This document shows, piece after piece, positions 41,929-52,058 of a DNA stretch of 64,000 bases. Both the position numbers and the translations under genes were made by a program. This DNA comes from Pseudomonas sp. KNUC1026 (GTDB lineage Bacteria; Pseudomonadota; Gammaproteobacteria; Pseudomonadales; Pseudomonadaceae). A model generated the notes under the pieces. It had not been told where the DNA came from, did not search any database, and saw only the letters and a list, made by a program, of their open reading frames with translations. Location of the stretch: contig NZ_CP087138.1 in assembly GCF_021650705.1 (NCBI RefSeq), forward strand, positions 1,240,001 to 1,304,000, given 5' to 3'. The number at the start of each line of letters is the position of its first letter. Within the stretch, counting starts at the first letter, position 1.

Positions 41929-42631
41929 ATGCCGCGCCTTAACGATTTCAACCAGCCGCTGGGAGAGCCAGTAGAAGCCTGGCAGCCCCGCCCGCAGCCT
42001 GAGGGCGTGACACTCACCGGCTGCCACTGCCGCCTGGAGCCCCTCGATGCCGCACGCCATGCCGATGCGCTGTACACGGCTTACAGCCAGGCGGCAGATG
42101 GGCGTGACTGGACTTACCTGTTCGTCGGCCCCTTCGACAGCGCTGAGCAGTACCGTGAATACACCACAGCGATTGCACGCAGCACCGACCCCCGGCATTA
42201 CGCGATCATCGACCTGAACAGCGGCGAGCCGGTGGGCACGATAGCGTTGATGCGCATTGACCCTGCCCATGGTGTGATCGAGGTGGGCAGCGTCACATTC
42301 TCCCCGCTGCTCAAGCAGTCCGTGCTGTCGACCGAAGCGCAATACCTGTTGATGCGCTACGTGTTCGACACTTTGGGTTACCGCCGTTATGAATGGAAAT
42401 GCGACAGCCTCAACGAGCCCTCGCGCCGCGCTGCGCAACGCCTGGGCTTCACCTTCGAAGGGATCTTTCGCCAGGCCGTGATCTACAAGGGGCGCAGCCG
42501 TGACACGGCGTGGTTTTCCCTGCTTGCGCAGGAGTGGCCGATGGTCAGAGAAAGCGTTCGAGGCCTGGTTGGCTCCCGAAAACTTCGACGAGCAAGGCCG
42601 CCAGCGGCGGCGCCTGGAGGCGTTGCGCTGA
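41929..42631 (+). CDS. GNAT family N-acetyltransferase (frame disrupted near the end)
   Basis: About 233 residues. A GNAT fold resembling RimJ/RimL-type protein acetyltransferases: CRLEPLDAARHADAL at the start, YAIIDLNSGEPVGTIALMRI for the substrate strand and RRAAQRLGFTFEGIFRQAV for motif B. The last part appears in a different frame; removing one base near 42550 gives KAFEAWLAPENFDEQGRQ and a stop at 42629-42631. The target is unknown. The 132 bases to sbcC hold a REP pair. Confidence 0.82.
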
Positions 42632-42660
42632 CTGCACAGCGCATCGTTGCCTGCCAGTTG

Positions 42661-42752
42661 CGGGGCATCGCCCGGCAAGCCGGCCTCCCACCTGGAAGGC
42701 TCAGGCCCGCAGATCACCTCGTGGGAGGGCGGCTTGCCGCGCGACAAGCCGA
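42661..42752. repeat. Inverted pair of REP elements
   Basis: Two inverted copies of a Pseudomonas REP-like unit: reverse complement of 42661-42691 starts GTGGGAGGCCGGCTTGCC, and 42721-42752 reads GTGGGAGGGCGGCTTGCC. Each carries an internal hairpin (CGGCTTGCCG-like). They sit between the convergent GNAT and sbcC genes, where REP pairs usually lie. Confidence 0.75.
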
Positions 42753-42763
42753 TCCCCCCTGCC

Positions 42764-45700
42764 TCAGGGCGTCTCCACCACACTCAACCCATTACCCTGC
42801 CGGCGCACCCTGATCTGCACCGGAATGCGTTCATGCATCTCCTGCACGTGAGAGATCACCGCCACCTTGCGCCCTTGAGCCTGAAGGCTGTCCAGCGCGT
42901 CCATGGCCAACTGCAACGACTCAGGGTCAAGGCTGCCAAAGCCCTCATCGATGAACAGCGATTCGATCTTCAGCGTGCTGGATGCCATCGACGCCAGCCC
43001 CAGCGCGAGCGCCAGCGACACCAGGAAGGTTTCGCCGCCGGAGAGCGAATGCACCGAGCGGGTTTCGTCGCCCATCTCGGTGTCGACCACCAGCAAACCG
43101 AGCAGGCTGCCGCCGCGCTTGAGGCGGTAGCGGCGCACCAGTTGGCGCAACTGTACGTTGGCGTGCTGCACCAGCCGGTCGAGGTTGTACGCCTGGGCAA
43201 TGCGGCGGAAGCGGTCGCCTTCCGCCGATCCGATCAGTGCCGACAAGCGGCCAGCGCGCAGGGCCACGGCCTGTGCCGCTTCCATGCGCGCCAGCAATTG
43301 CTGCTGCTCCTGCTGGCGACGTTGGTCGTCGAGCTGGCGGGCGCGCAGCTCACCGTGCTCGCGCTCCAGCGTTTCGCAGCGCTCGGTCAGCTCTGCCAAC
43401 TGGGCCTGGAGCGCCTCGCGCTCAGGCGCGTCGCTACGCAACGCCTGATGAGCCTGCTGGCGGCTGGCGCGTTCGCCGACCAGTACCTGTGCCTGGGCCA
43501 GTGCGGTCTGGGCAGTGCCCAGCCGCTCGCGCACCTGCTGCGCCTCGATGTCGTCCAGTGCCAGCAAGGTTTGCAGGGTCTGGTCATCGAGCGTGGGCAC
43601 GCTGGCGCGCCAGGCCTGGAGGGCTTGATCGAGCGACTGCGCCGTGTCGGTTTCCTGAGCCAGGCGCTGGCTGAGGCTGTGCTGCTCGCTTTCCAGGCGC
43701 ACGACCTCCGTGGCTGCGGCCTGCAACTGTTCGGCCAACTGCGAGCAAGCTTCGCCTGCCGCGGTGATGGCCTGGTCAAGTTGCGTTTGCCAGGCGTCGG
43801 CGGAGGGGTGCTCGCCCAATAGGGTGGTGAGTTGCTGTTGGTCTGCGTCGCGGCGTTGATCGATCGTGGCCAGGCTCTGTTTACGCTCGGTCAGCGAATG
43901 TTCACTGTGCTGCAGTTGGTTGGCGAGCAAGGCCAGTTGCTGGGCGCGCTCGTCACGCGTCAGTTGCTCGTCACGCTGGCGCTCGAGCTGTTCGCGGCGC
44001 GTGGCGACCTGCTGGTCGAGCGCCATGAATGCCTGGGTAGGCTGCGTTTGCAGGGCCTGGCGATGGTCATCCGGCAGGAGGTTATCGAAAGCTTGCAGCT
44101 CTTCGGCAAGGCGCTGGCGATCATCGGCCAGCGCTTTTTGCTGGTTGGCCAGGGCCTGGGCGCTGGACTGGGCGGCCTGTTCTGCGCCATGGACTTGCTG
44201 TTGCAGGCGGCTGGCATCCTGCTGCCACTGGAACAGCCGCTGCTGCTGCTGTTCATCGTTTGCCAACTGCTGAGCCAGCCGCTCCCGGCGCTGCGCCAGG
44301 CGCTGGCCTTGCTCGGCCACCGGCAGCTCGGCCAGGCGTGCATACAACGGCAGTTGCGCAAGTGCGTCCAGGCACTGCTGGCGCTGCTGCTGCAGAGGTT
44401 CTTCCTGCTCGCGCAATTGCTTGAGCTGTTCGATCAACGCACCGACTTCAGCGCGCAGTTCGGCCAGCCGAGCGGCGTGCTGTTCCACGGCCTGGCGCGC
44501 CCGCTGTTCTTCATTGGCGTCATGGCCGGCCATGGCCTTGGCCAACGGTTCGGGCTGGTGCCACGGGTGCTCGAGGCTGCCGCACACTGCGCACGGCTCA
44601 CCGGGTTGCAGCTGCTGGCGGAGCGCTTCAACGCTGCTGTCGCGCGCCAGGCGCTGGCGTTCCAGCAACTGCAAGGTGGTTGCCAATGCGGCGGTGGCCC
44701 GCTCGTGCTGCTGTTTGACCGCCATACCTTCGCGCGTGCGCGCCTCGCGTTGCTCACCCAACCGCTGCTGCTGTACGGCCAGTTGCGCCAGGCGCTCGTC
44801 GAGGTCGGCAACGCGCTGCCAGGCCCGCTCCAGCTCTTCGGTTTCCTTGAGCTGTTGACGGTTGTCGGCCAGCAGCCGATTGAGCACTTGTGCGCGCTCG
44901 GCAAGGTCCTCGCCATTGCTGTCAGCTTCCTGCTGAAGTGCCTGCAAGGCCTGGCGCGCGCTTTCCAGGGTTTCTCTGGCCTGTTGGGCCGCTGCTTCCA
45001 GCGCGGGCAATTCCTTGTCGCCCTGCTCAAGGCGCGCACTGGCTTCAAGCAGCTTCTGCAGGCGCGGGCGATGCACTGGCCAGGCGTCGGCCAAGGCTGC
45101 CAGCGCGCTGCTGTGTTCAAGGCCTTGGGCGATAGTGGCCAGTTCCGCGTCGGCGGCCTGTTGCCGCTCAAGGCTGGCGTGATGCTGGGCACTGGCTTGG
45201 GCGAATTCGGCTTGTGCCCGCTCAACGGCCTCTGCCAACGGCTGGCGATCCTGGGCAAGTGCCGCCAGGCCATGGGCGAGGTCGAAGGCCTGGCGCAGGG
45301 CAGGGGCGCTGGCTTGGCGAGCCGCCTGGGCCTGCTCCTGAGTGTGCCGGGCCTGCTGGTGGGCCGTGTGCAACTGTGCCTGCGCTTCGCGGCGGGCCTG
45401 CAACGAGCGTTCAAGTTCAACAGCCTGGTCGCCGAGCGTGGCGATGGCTTGCCGAGTGGCCGCTTGCTGGCTGAAGCGATGACGCTGCGGCGCCAGCTGT
45501 TCGAGCCAGTGCAGGCGCTCGCGTTCACTCTCCAGGTCGCCCAGCTCCGCCTGTGCGGCGGCGTGCTGATCGAGCGCGGCCTGGTGCTGTTCGGCAAGCT
45601 GGTCGCCTTCGGTGTACCACTGCCGCACCTGCTCGGCCAGGCGCAGGCTGGCCTGGTCAGCCTTGAGCGCGGCGGCAGCGCTGTGCACCTGCTGGTCGAG

Positions 45701-46405
45701 GGCCGCGCGATCGTCTTCGTCCAGCGGCGCGACAGCGCCCGCCTGGCCACGCAGCGCTTCAACAGCCTGCTGGGCGGCCTTGGCCTTTTCATAGGCGCGC
45801 CGGCCCAGGCGGCTGTAGAGCGCAGTGTCGGTGAGTTTTTCCAGCAGCTCGCTGCGCTCGTTGTCGTCGGCCTTGAGAAAGGCGCTGAAGTCGCTCTGGG
45901 CCAGCATCACCGCGCGGGTGAACTGGGCGAAGTTCAGCCCCAGGCAGGCCTCCAGGCGTTCGCGGTATTCGCCTTTCTGGCTGGCCAGCAACTGGTTGGC
46001 GTCCAGGTCGGTCAGGCTCTGGCGGCTGGCTTGCAGCTTGCCGTCGGCGCGTTCACGGGCGCGGTTGGCTTCCCAGCGGGCGCGGTAGCGGCGGCGGTCG
46101 ACGCCGACGAAATCCACTTCGGCATAGCCTGCGCCAGTGCCGCGCCGCAGCAGGGTGCGCGGGTCGGCGGTTGTGATTTCACCGTCGGCGTCGGGCACCT
46201 TGGTGCTGGCGCTCACGTTGCCCAGCCGAGGCACTGCGCCGAACAACGCCAGGCACAGTGCGTCGAGGATCGTGCTCTTGCCCGCGCCGGTGGGGCCGGT
46301 GATGGCGAACAGGCCAGCGCTGGCGAGCGGTTCGCAGGTGAAGTCCAGGGTCACCGGGCCGGCAATGGAGGCCAGGTTCTTCAGGCGGATGGCAAGGATC
46401 TTCAT
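42764..46405 (-). CDS. sbcC: Exonuclease SbcCD, ATPase subunit SbcC
   Basis: A 1213-residue SMC/Rad50-like ATPase that, with SbcD, cuts DNA hairpins and processes blocked ends. The Walker A motif GPTGAGKSTIL is at residues 37-47. Long coiled coils fill the middle, with the zinc-hook CAVC (CxxC) near residue 603. The C-terminus carries the signature SLSGGETFLVSLALALGL and Walker B SLFIDEGFGSLD. Frame intact despite its length. Its start overlaps the sbcD stop (ATGA). Last gene of the moxR-bat-sbcDC operon. Confidence 0.97.
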   Translation of the reverse strand: MKILAIRLKNLASIAGPVTLDFTCEPLASAGLFAITGPTGAGKSTILDALCLALFGAVPRLGNVSASTKVPDADGEITTADPRTLLRRGTGAGYAEVDFVGVDRRRYRARWEANRARERADGKLQASRQSLTDLDANQLLASQKGEYRERLEACLGLNFAQFTRAVMLAQSDFSAFLKADDNERSELLEKLTDTALYSRLGRRAYEKAKAAQQAVEALRGQAGAVAPLDEDDRAALDQQVHSAAAALKADQASLRLAEQVRQWYTEGDQLAEQHQAALDQHAAAQAELGDLESERERLHWLEQLAPQRHRFSQQAATRQAIATLGDQAVELERSLQARREAQAQLHTAHQQARHTQEQAQAARQASAPALRQAFDLAHGLAALAQDRQPLAEAVERAQAEFAQASAQHHASLERQQAADAELATIAQGLEHSSALAALADAWPVHRPRLQKLLEASARLEQGDKELPALEAAAQQARETLESARQALQALQQEADSNGEDLAERAQVLNRLLADNRQQLKETEELERAWQRVADLDERLAQLAVQQQRLGEQREARTREGMAVKQQHERATAALATTLQLLERQRLARDSSVEALRQQLQPGEPCAVCGSLEHPWHQPEPLAKAMAGHDANEEQRARQAVEQHAARLAELRAEVGALIEQLKQLREQEEPLQQQRQQCLDALAQLPLYARLAELPVAEQGQRLAQRRERLAQQLANDEQQQQRLFQWQQDASRLQQQVHGAEQAAQSSAQALANQQKALADDRQRLAEELQAFDNLLPDDHRQALQTQPTQAFMALDQQVATRREQLERQRDEQLTRDERAQQLALLANQLQHSEHSLTERKQSLATIDQRRDADQQQLTTLLGEHPSADAWQTQLDQAITAAGEACSQLAEQLQAAATEVVRLESEQHSLSQRLAQETDTAQSLDQALQAWRASVPTLDDQTLQTLLALDDIEAQQVRERLGTAQTALAQAQVLVGERASRQQAHQALRSDAPEREALQAQLAELTERCETLEREHGELRARQLDDQRRQQEQQQLLARMEAAQAVALRAGRLSALIGSAEGDRFRRIAQAYNLDRLVQHANVQLRQLVRRYRLKRGGSLLGLLVVDTEMGDETRSVHSLSGGETFLVSLALALGLASMASSTLKIESLFIDEGFGSLDPESLQLAMDALDSLQAQGRKVAVISHVQEMHERIPVQIRVRRQGNGLSVVETP

Positions 46406-47643
46406 GGCTGGTCGTCCTCCAGTTGCACGTCCTGCAACAGCTGGGCGAAATCCTCCAGCGTCTGCTCATCCGGCTCGCTGCCGTACTGTTCTTGCCAGGC
46501 CCGGGTGAACAGCGCCTGCGGCTGCATCTGCTCGAGCTCGAACACCACCCCGGCGGCCTCCTGGGCCACCAGCCCGCCCTGGTACTGGGCGGCGATACGC
46601 ACCAGCCGCGCGGCCTTGCCCAGCAGGGCGGCCTCGATGCGCTGGCGCAGGTCCGGCTGCGGTTGGTCGAGCAGAATGCGCACTTCCAGCCACGGCAGAT
46701 GCACTTCTTCTTCGAGCAGCCCCGGCACCGGCAACGCCTGCAGTTGCTCGATCACCTCTTCCAGCGGTGCCGGGCCGATGCGCTTGAGGTCTACGGCGCG
46801 GGGCACACGCAAAGCGTGCACATCCACGAGCTTGCCCTTGTCGTCGAAATCCACCTGCAGTACCTGGTGCGGGTAGTCCACTTCCGAAAACGACAGCGGA
46901 ATCGGCGACCCGCTGTAGCGCAGGCGGAAGTCGGCATTGACCCGCTGCGGCTTGTGCAGGTGCCCGAGGGCGACGTAGTCGATGCTTTCGTCGAACAGGC
47001 TGGCCGGCAGGGCCTCGGCGCTGCCGATGATCAGGCTGCGCTCGGAGTCCAGCGACACGCTGCCGCCGGCAAGGTGGGCGTGGCTGATGGCGACCAGGGC
47101 CTGGCCACGCTTGCGCTTGGCGTTGGCGGCGGCGATCAGCTCTCGGTGCACACGGGCGATGCCGGCCAGGTAATCGTCACCGCGCTCGCCGCCGGTCACC
47201 TCCGCCGGGCGCAGGAACGGCAAGGCCAGGCACCAGCCCAGCGGCTTGCCGCGTTTGCCGGTGAGTGGAATCAGCAAGCGCTCGCTGTCCAGCGTGCCGT
47301 CGTCCAGCCATTGCACGCGGCCCAGCGCATGGGCGCGCAGCCGGCGCATCAGTGGTGCGGGCAACTCGATGCGAGAGCCGGAGTCATGGTTGCCGGCGAT
47401 CATGATGATGGTCAGCGAGGGCAGTTGCTCGTGGGCGCTGACGATGAATTCGTACAGGCGCTCTTGCGCCCTGAGCGGGGGGTTGACTGTGTCGAAGATG
47501 TCGCCGGCCACCAGCAGGGCGTCGGGGCGCAGTTCGACGATGCGCCCCAGCAGCCATTTGAGGAAGCAGGTGTGCTCGTAGTCACGGTCCTGGCCGTGCA
47601 GCGACTGGCCCAGGTGCCAATCGGAGGTGTGCAGCAAACGCAT
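46402..47643 (-). CDS. sbcD: Exonuclease SbcCD, nuclease subunit SbcD
   Basis: A 413-residue Mre11-type metallophosphoesterase. Metal motifs are HTSDWHLGQ (residues 5-13), VAGDIFDT, MIAGNHDSGSR, ISHAHLAGG and VALGHLHKPQ. I chose the ATG at 47643, which gives MRLLHTSDWHLG at the N-terminus; the frame stays open upstream but is not conserved. It follows batD by 14 bases and overlaps sbcC. Confidence 0.97.
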   Translation of the reverse strand: MRLLHTSDWHLGQSLHGQDRDYEHTCFLKWLLGRIVELRPDALLVAGDIFDTVNPPLRAQERLYEFIVSAHEQLPSLTIIMIAGNHDSGSRIELPAPLMRRLRAHALGRVQWLDDGTLDSERLLIPLTGKRGKPLGWCLALPFLRPAEVTGGERGDDYLAGIARVHRELIAAANAKRKRGQALVAISHAHLAGGSVSLDSERSLIIGSAEALPASLFDESIDYVALGHLHKPQRVNADFRLRYSGSPIPLSFSEVDYPHQVLQVDFDDKGKLVDVHALRVPRAVDLKRIGPAPLEEVIEQLQALPVPGLLEEEVHLPWLEVRILLDQPQPDLRQRIEAALLGKAARLVRIAAQYQGGLVAQEAAGVVFELEQMQPQALFTRAWQEQYGSEPDEQTLEDFAQLLQDVQLEDDQP

Positions 47644-47657
47644 GGGCAATCCGGAAT

Positions 47658-49283
47658 CTATTGAGGGTAGAGCGGCGGCAGGCTGTCGCCGCCCCGCGTG
47701 CTGGCCCGCGCGCTGGCGGGCAGGGTGCCGATGGCGCGCCACAGGTCGGCGCCTTGCCAGTAACGGCCGGCTTCGCTGTAGAGCGCGCCGTTGAGTTTGT
47801 CCAGGGCCTCGGACAGCGGCGCATAGCGCGCCGCGAGGTCGGCCAGGTTTTCAGACTGCTGGCGGGCCCAGGCGTCCAGTGCCTGGCGCGTGGCCTGCGG
47901 CTCGTTGGCCAGGCACGCCCGTTCGAGCTCGTCGAGCAGGGCGCGCGGGTTGGGCCCCACCGGGGCAGGGCGCGCCACTGCCGGCAGGCGCCGGCCTCGC
48001 CACCACAGGCCGAAGCCAATCATTGCAAGGCAGAACCAGAAGAAGGTTGCCAACTGCCAGGGCCACAGCAGTGGCGCAGGTGCTTGTGGCTGCGCCGGGC
48101 TTGCCACAGGCGCCACCGGCGCGGCGCCAGGCGCCTCGGCGACCTGCAAGGTACGCCCGGCCACGCGTGTGCGTTCCAGGTGGTCTTCGCGAGTGTTCCA
48201 CCACACCACTTCGATGGCGGGCAGCTCCAGGCTGCCGGCCCGGCTGGGGACCAGCGCCAAGCGCTCCTGGCGGCTACCGGCCACGCCGCGCTCACTGGCC
48301 TGATTGCTCAGTTGAGGCTGGTCGGGATACTGGCGCAGGCCCTTGATGTCGCCGACAGGCAACGGCGGCAACTGGCCGCTGGAAAGCCCTTCGGCCTTGA
48401 TGGTCAGGGTGCGCGTAAGCGAATCGCCCACCTGCGCCTGGTCGCCCTCCGGGTTCCAGGTTTCGCTGATGGTCAAGGCCCGTGCCGGCAGCCATGGGCT
48501 GCCCTCGGGGTACTGAGCGGGCTTGGGCCGGACGCTCAACGGCATCTGTGCCGAGGTCACGCGCATCAGCGTACCGGGATGCGCCGCGCCGTCGTCGCCC
48601 TGGCTGACCGGTGTCGCGCTGAATACCAGTGCCGGGATCAGCAGGTCGCCGCTGCGCTGGGGGTAGATGGCGAAGCGGGTTTCGATGACGCCGTGGCGCA
48701 CGCCGTTGATGATTTTTTCGTAGGTGCGTGGCGGGCCGAGCTGCTCGACCCGGGCATCGGCCACTTGCAGCGCCGAGAGGCTGCTGTCGTCGTAGAGCGG
48801 TACCGAATGATAGATGCGCAGGGTCAGGATGACCTGGGCCTGCACGTAGACGCTGTCCTGGTCCAGGCTTGCATCGATGAACACCGGAGCCAGGCTGTCG
48901 GTACTCGCCGGCTCGGCCTCGGCCAGTACCTGGATCACGATCGGCTGGCTGTGCAGCTCGCCCAGGCTCAGCGCAGGAATGGTGAGCGTGCCGCGGCTGC
49001 GCGGCACCAGCGTGATGATCCAGCGTGTGCTGCCACGACTGTCGTCGGCAAGGTTCGCCGGGTTGTTGATCTGGCGGGTGTCGCGTACACGGAAGCTATC
49101 GCCCAGCGGGGCCAGGTCGGGTTTGCCGAACAAGGTGACGTCGTTACTCTCAAGCACCAGCTCGAACGACTCGCCCTCGATCACCCTCGTGCGGTCGACG
49201 CTGGCCAGCAGCACCGAGGCGTGCGCCGGCAAGGCCAGGCAGGCCAGCAGAGTGCTCAGAAGAAAGGCGCGCAGCCGGTTCAT
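47658..49283 (-). CDS. batD: BatD family protein (oxygen tolerance / aerotolerance)
   Basis: A 541-residue membrane protein with signal peptide (to ALPAHASVLL), a long periplasmic beta-rich region, one TM (LATFFWFCLAMIGFGLWW, about residues 423-440) and a cytoplasmic tail with an alpha-helical domain. BatD proteins partner with the VWA proteins BatA and BatB; the function in proteobacteria is unclear. The start overlaps the upstream stop (ATGA). Confidence 0.9.
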   Translation of the reverse strand: MNRLRAFLLSTLLACLALPAHASVLLASVDRTRVIEGESFELVLESNDVTLFGKPDLAPLGDSFRVRDTRQINNPANLADDSRGSTRWIITLVPRSRGTLTIPALSLGELHSQPIVIQVLAEAEPASTDSLAPVFIDASLDQDSVYVQAQVILTLRIYHSVPLYDDSSLSALQVADARVEQLGPPRTYEKIINGVRHGVIETRFAIYPQRSGDLLIPALVFSATPVSQGDDGAAHPGTLMRVTSAQMPLSVRPKPAQYPEGSPWLPARALTISETWNPEGDQAQVGDSLTRTLTIKAEGLSSGQLPPLPVGDIKGLRQYPDQPQLSNQASERGVAGSRQERLALVPSRAGSLELPAIEVVWWNTREDHLERTRVAGRTLQVAEAPGAAPVAPVASPAQPQAPAPLLWPWQLATFFWFCLAMIGFGLWWRGRRLPAVARPAPVGPNPRALLDELERACLANEPQATRQALDAWARQQSENLADLAARYAPLSEALDKLNGALYSEAGRYWQGADLWRAIGTLPASARASTRGGDSLPPLYPQ

Positions 49284-51010
49284 GGGGTGGTGTCCTGCTG
49301 ATGTTGCTGTTCGTACCAGAATTTTCGGCGCAGCAATTCTGACGGATCGTCGGGGATCTGTCTCAACCATTGCTCCAGCGCTTGCTGCCGCTCGCTCTCC
49401 ACTGCCGGGCTTGCATCGGTGGGCGGCTCCTGGCCCTCACCGGTTGCAGTGTTGGCCTGGGCGTCGTCGCTGCCCTGGCCTGAACCCTGGGTTTGCGCCA
49501 AAGCCGGCTGGCCGGGCGCTTCGCTGCCCTGCGCATCGGCCTGGCCTTGGGGTTCAGGTGGTGGGGCAGCCGTGCCGGCATCGCCGGTGCCGTGTTCGGG
49601 GGCCTGGGGCTGTTGCGCAGGGGGCGTGCCTGCAGCCTGCTCAGCGTGGCGCTCATCCAGCAGTTGCTGGACCAAGGCACGGTTTTTCATGGCCTGCGGC
49701 AGGTCAGGCTGGCGCTCAAGGGCCTGGTCGAAGGCGTCGATGGCGGCCTCCAGCTGCCCCGAACGGGCAAGTGCCGTGCCACGGTTGTAGTGGTCCGCGG
49801 CACTGTCACCCCGGGCGAATTGCTGGGCCGCACCTGCGTAGTCGCCAGCTTCGAAAAGCGCCACGCCCTGCCAGCGATGGTCGCTGAAACGCCGGGCGGC
49901 CTCGGCGGGGCGGTTGGCGTCGAGCAGGCGCTGGCCTTGCTGGTCGGGGCGCAGCCAGAGGTCGTCCCAGCCTTGCGCCCAGGCCGGGTGCGGCGAGGCC
50001 AGTAGCAGTGGCAGCAGGCACAGCAGCCAGCCCCGGCGCGCGCCGAGGGCCGCGATCACCAAAAGAGGCAGCAGCAGCCAGTAGCCCTGGTCTGCCCAGG
50101 CATCCAGGTGCTGGCTGGTGCTGGCGCCGCGTGGCGCGCGTGGGCTGTCGAACAGGCCGAGGGTGCGCAGGTCATGGTCATCAACGCGCGCATTTTGGTA
50201 CTGCCCGCGCTGATGCTCAGCGAAGCGCTCCAAAGCGTTGGCGTCGAGCCGGGGAAGGGCGATCGCGCCCTGTGCATCTTTGAGCAACTGCCCGTCCTCC
50301 AGCGTGACCGGTGCGCCGCTGGCGGTGCCGATGCCGAGAATCAGCAGAGGTGGGCTCTGCCTGCCCAGCAGATGGTCAATGCCGGCGCGCTCCTGGTCGC
50401 TGAGCGCGGAAGTGATCAACAGCAACCGGCCCTGGCCTTGGCCCGCCTGGGCGAGCAGGCCTTGCGCCTGGGCCACTGCCAGGTCCGCGCGCTGCCCAGG
50501 GGCCGGCATCAGAGACGGCTTGAGGGCGTCGAGCAGGTTGCTGGCGGTGGCCAGGTCATTGGACAACGGCACCAGCACATGGGCGCTGCCGGCGTAGACG
50601 ACAATGGCGGTCTGCGCGTCGAGGCGGTTCTTGAGCAGGTCCTGCAGCTTGCGCCGGGCCTGCGCCAGGCGATTGGGCGCTACGTCGGTGGCAAGCATGT
50701 CGGGCGTCAGTTGCAGCATGACCACCAGCGGGTCGCCGGGCTTTTGCTCGAACTGCTCCAGCCGCTGCCAGCCCGGGCCGAGCAGCGCCAGCAGCGCCAG
50801 TGCCCAGCCCGCGCCCAGCAGCATCAGTGGCCAGCGCGCGCTACGGCCGCTGCCTGTAGAGAGCAATGCCGCATGGAAGGCGGGCGGCAGCAACTGATGC
50901 CAACGCCCGGTGCGCTGCTGGCGGCGCCAACGCCTGGCGAGCAGCCACAGCAGCAGCGGCGCGGCCAGCAGCCAGCCCAGGCGCATCCAATGGGGCCAGA
51001 GGTCGTTCAT
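49280..51010 (-). CDS. batB: BatB/BatC-type fusion: VWA domain plus TPR (degenerate MIDAS)
   Basis: A 576-residue membrane protein: two N-terminal TM helices (LGWLLAAPLLLWLLARRW and LMLLGAGWALALLALLG), a VWA-like domain (about residues 85-290), a TM pair near 318-345 and a C-terminal TPR region (DHYNRGTALARSGQLEAAID) followed by a Pro/Gln/Ala-rich tail. The first metal motif of VWA domains (DxSxS) reads LQLTPDML and the last (T/D-type) reads ITSALSD, so the metal site seems lost. It overlaps both neighbours by four bases. Confidence 0.88.
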   Translation of the reverse strand: MNDLWPHWMRLGWLLAAPLLLWLLARRWRRQQRTGRWHQLLPPAFHAALLSTGSGRSARWPLMLLGAGWALALLALLGPGWQRLEQFEQKPGDPLVVMLQLTPDMLATDVAPNRLAQARRKLQDLLKNRLDAQTAIVVYAGSAHVLVPLSNDLATASNLLDALKPSLMPAPGQRADLAVAQAQGLLAQAGQGQGRLLLITSALSDQERAGIDHLLGRQSPPLLILGIGTASGAPVTLEDGQLLKDAQGAIALPRLDANALERFAEHQRGQYQNARVDDHDLRTLGLFDSPRAPRGASTSQHLDAWADQGYWLLLPLLVIAALGARRGWLLCLLPLLLASPHPAWAQGWDDLWLRPDQQGQRLLDANRPAEAARRFSDHRWQGVALFEAGDYAGAAQQFARGDSAADHYNRGTALARSGQLEAAIDAFDQALERQPDLPQAMKNRALVQQLLDERHAEQAAGTPPAQQPQAPEHGTGDAGTAAPPPEPQGQADAQGSEAPGQPALAQTQGSGQGSDDAQANTATGEGQEPPTDASPAVESERQQALEQWLRQIPDDPSELLRRKFWYEQQHQQDTTP

Positions 51011-52058
51011 CGGCGCCTCCGCCAGCGCAGGTGCTCACGCCATTGGGGCGCCTGTGGCAGACGCTCGGCGGCGTGGTGTGCCCAGCGCTGCCACGCGGCG
51101 GGCACGCCCAGGCTGAGCGCAGCACTGAGCAATACCGCCGCAGCCAACGGCCAGTCATAGAGCTCGCGCACCGGCCGCGCACGGGTGGGCGACTGGCTCA
51201 CCGGCTCCAGGCGATCAAGAGTGGTGCCGATGCCTTGCAGCTCGGCGCCGTTGCGCGCGCGAAATACTGCCCTCCGGTCAGGTGCGCCAGCTGCCGCAAG
51301 GTGGGCTCATCCAGGTCGAGGCTGGGGTTGAGCCCCAATTGGCCGTCGCTGCCAGGGTCGGCACCGATGCCGATGGTGTAGAGCTTTACCTCGCTTCGGG
51401 CGGCCAGCCGCGCAGCCACCAGCGGCGGCACCTGGCCGCCGTTGTTGGCGCCATCGGTGATCAGGACCATCACCCGGCTTTGTGCCGGGCGTTCGCGCAA
51501 GCGTTTCAGGCCCAGGCCGATGGCGTCACCGATGGCAGTGTTCTGCCCGGCGATGCCCACTTGCGCGTCGTCGAGCCAGGTGCGCACGGTGTGGCGGTCG
51601 AAGGTCAGCGGGGCTTGCAGGTAGGCCCGGCTGCCGAAAAGGATCAGGCCCAATCGGTCACCTTCGCGGGCTTCGAGAAAATCGCCGAGCAGGTGCTTGA
51701 CCAGGCTCAGCCGGCTCACCGGTTCGCCTTGCCATTGCATGTCGGGGTAGTCCATGGAGCCGGAAACGTCCACAGCCACCAGCAGGTCGCGGCCGCTGGC
51801 AGGCACCGGCAATGGCGCACCCAGCCACTGCGGGCGCGCTGCGGCGAGCAGCAACAACAGCCACACCAGAAGGAACGGCAGCTGCCGGCGCCAGGGGGGC
51901 AGGTTCAGCCGAGCGCGGCGCTGGCCCAGGCGCTCCAGGTCGTCGATGAAAGCAACCTTGAGCACCGGCTCGCCGCTGCCCGCCACCGGCAACACGCGGC
52001 GCAGTAACCAGGGCAGCGGCAGCAGAGCGAAGATCCAAGGCCAGGCGAGTTCAAACAT
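51007..52058 (-). CDS. batA: BatA-type VWA-domain membrane protein (frame disrupted)
   Basis: About 350 residues: an N-terminal TM region (WPWIFALLPLPWLLRRVL and FLLVWLLLLLAAARP), a VWA domain with an intact metal site (AVDVSGSMDYPD; LITDGANNGG) and a C-terminal TM (WPLAAAVLLSAALSLGV). One base is missing near 51260 (restoring GQYFRARNGAELQGIG). The start overlaps the DUF4381 stop by 8 bases; the stop overlaps the BatB start (ATGA). Confidence 0.9.

Noticed and set aside
43832-46876. Very long open frame on the plus strand opposite sbcC and sbcD (over 1000 codons)
   Set aside because: It is antisense to two well-conserved genes. GC-rich codon use keeps the opposite strand free of stops, and the translated product has no recognisable domain.
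47661-49301. Long plus-strand open frame opposite batD
   Set aside because: Antisense shadow of a conserved gene, no start signal or domain.
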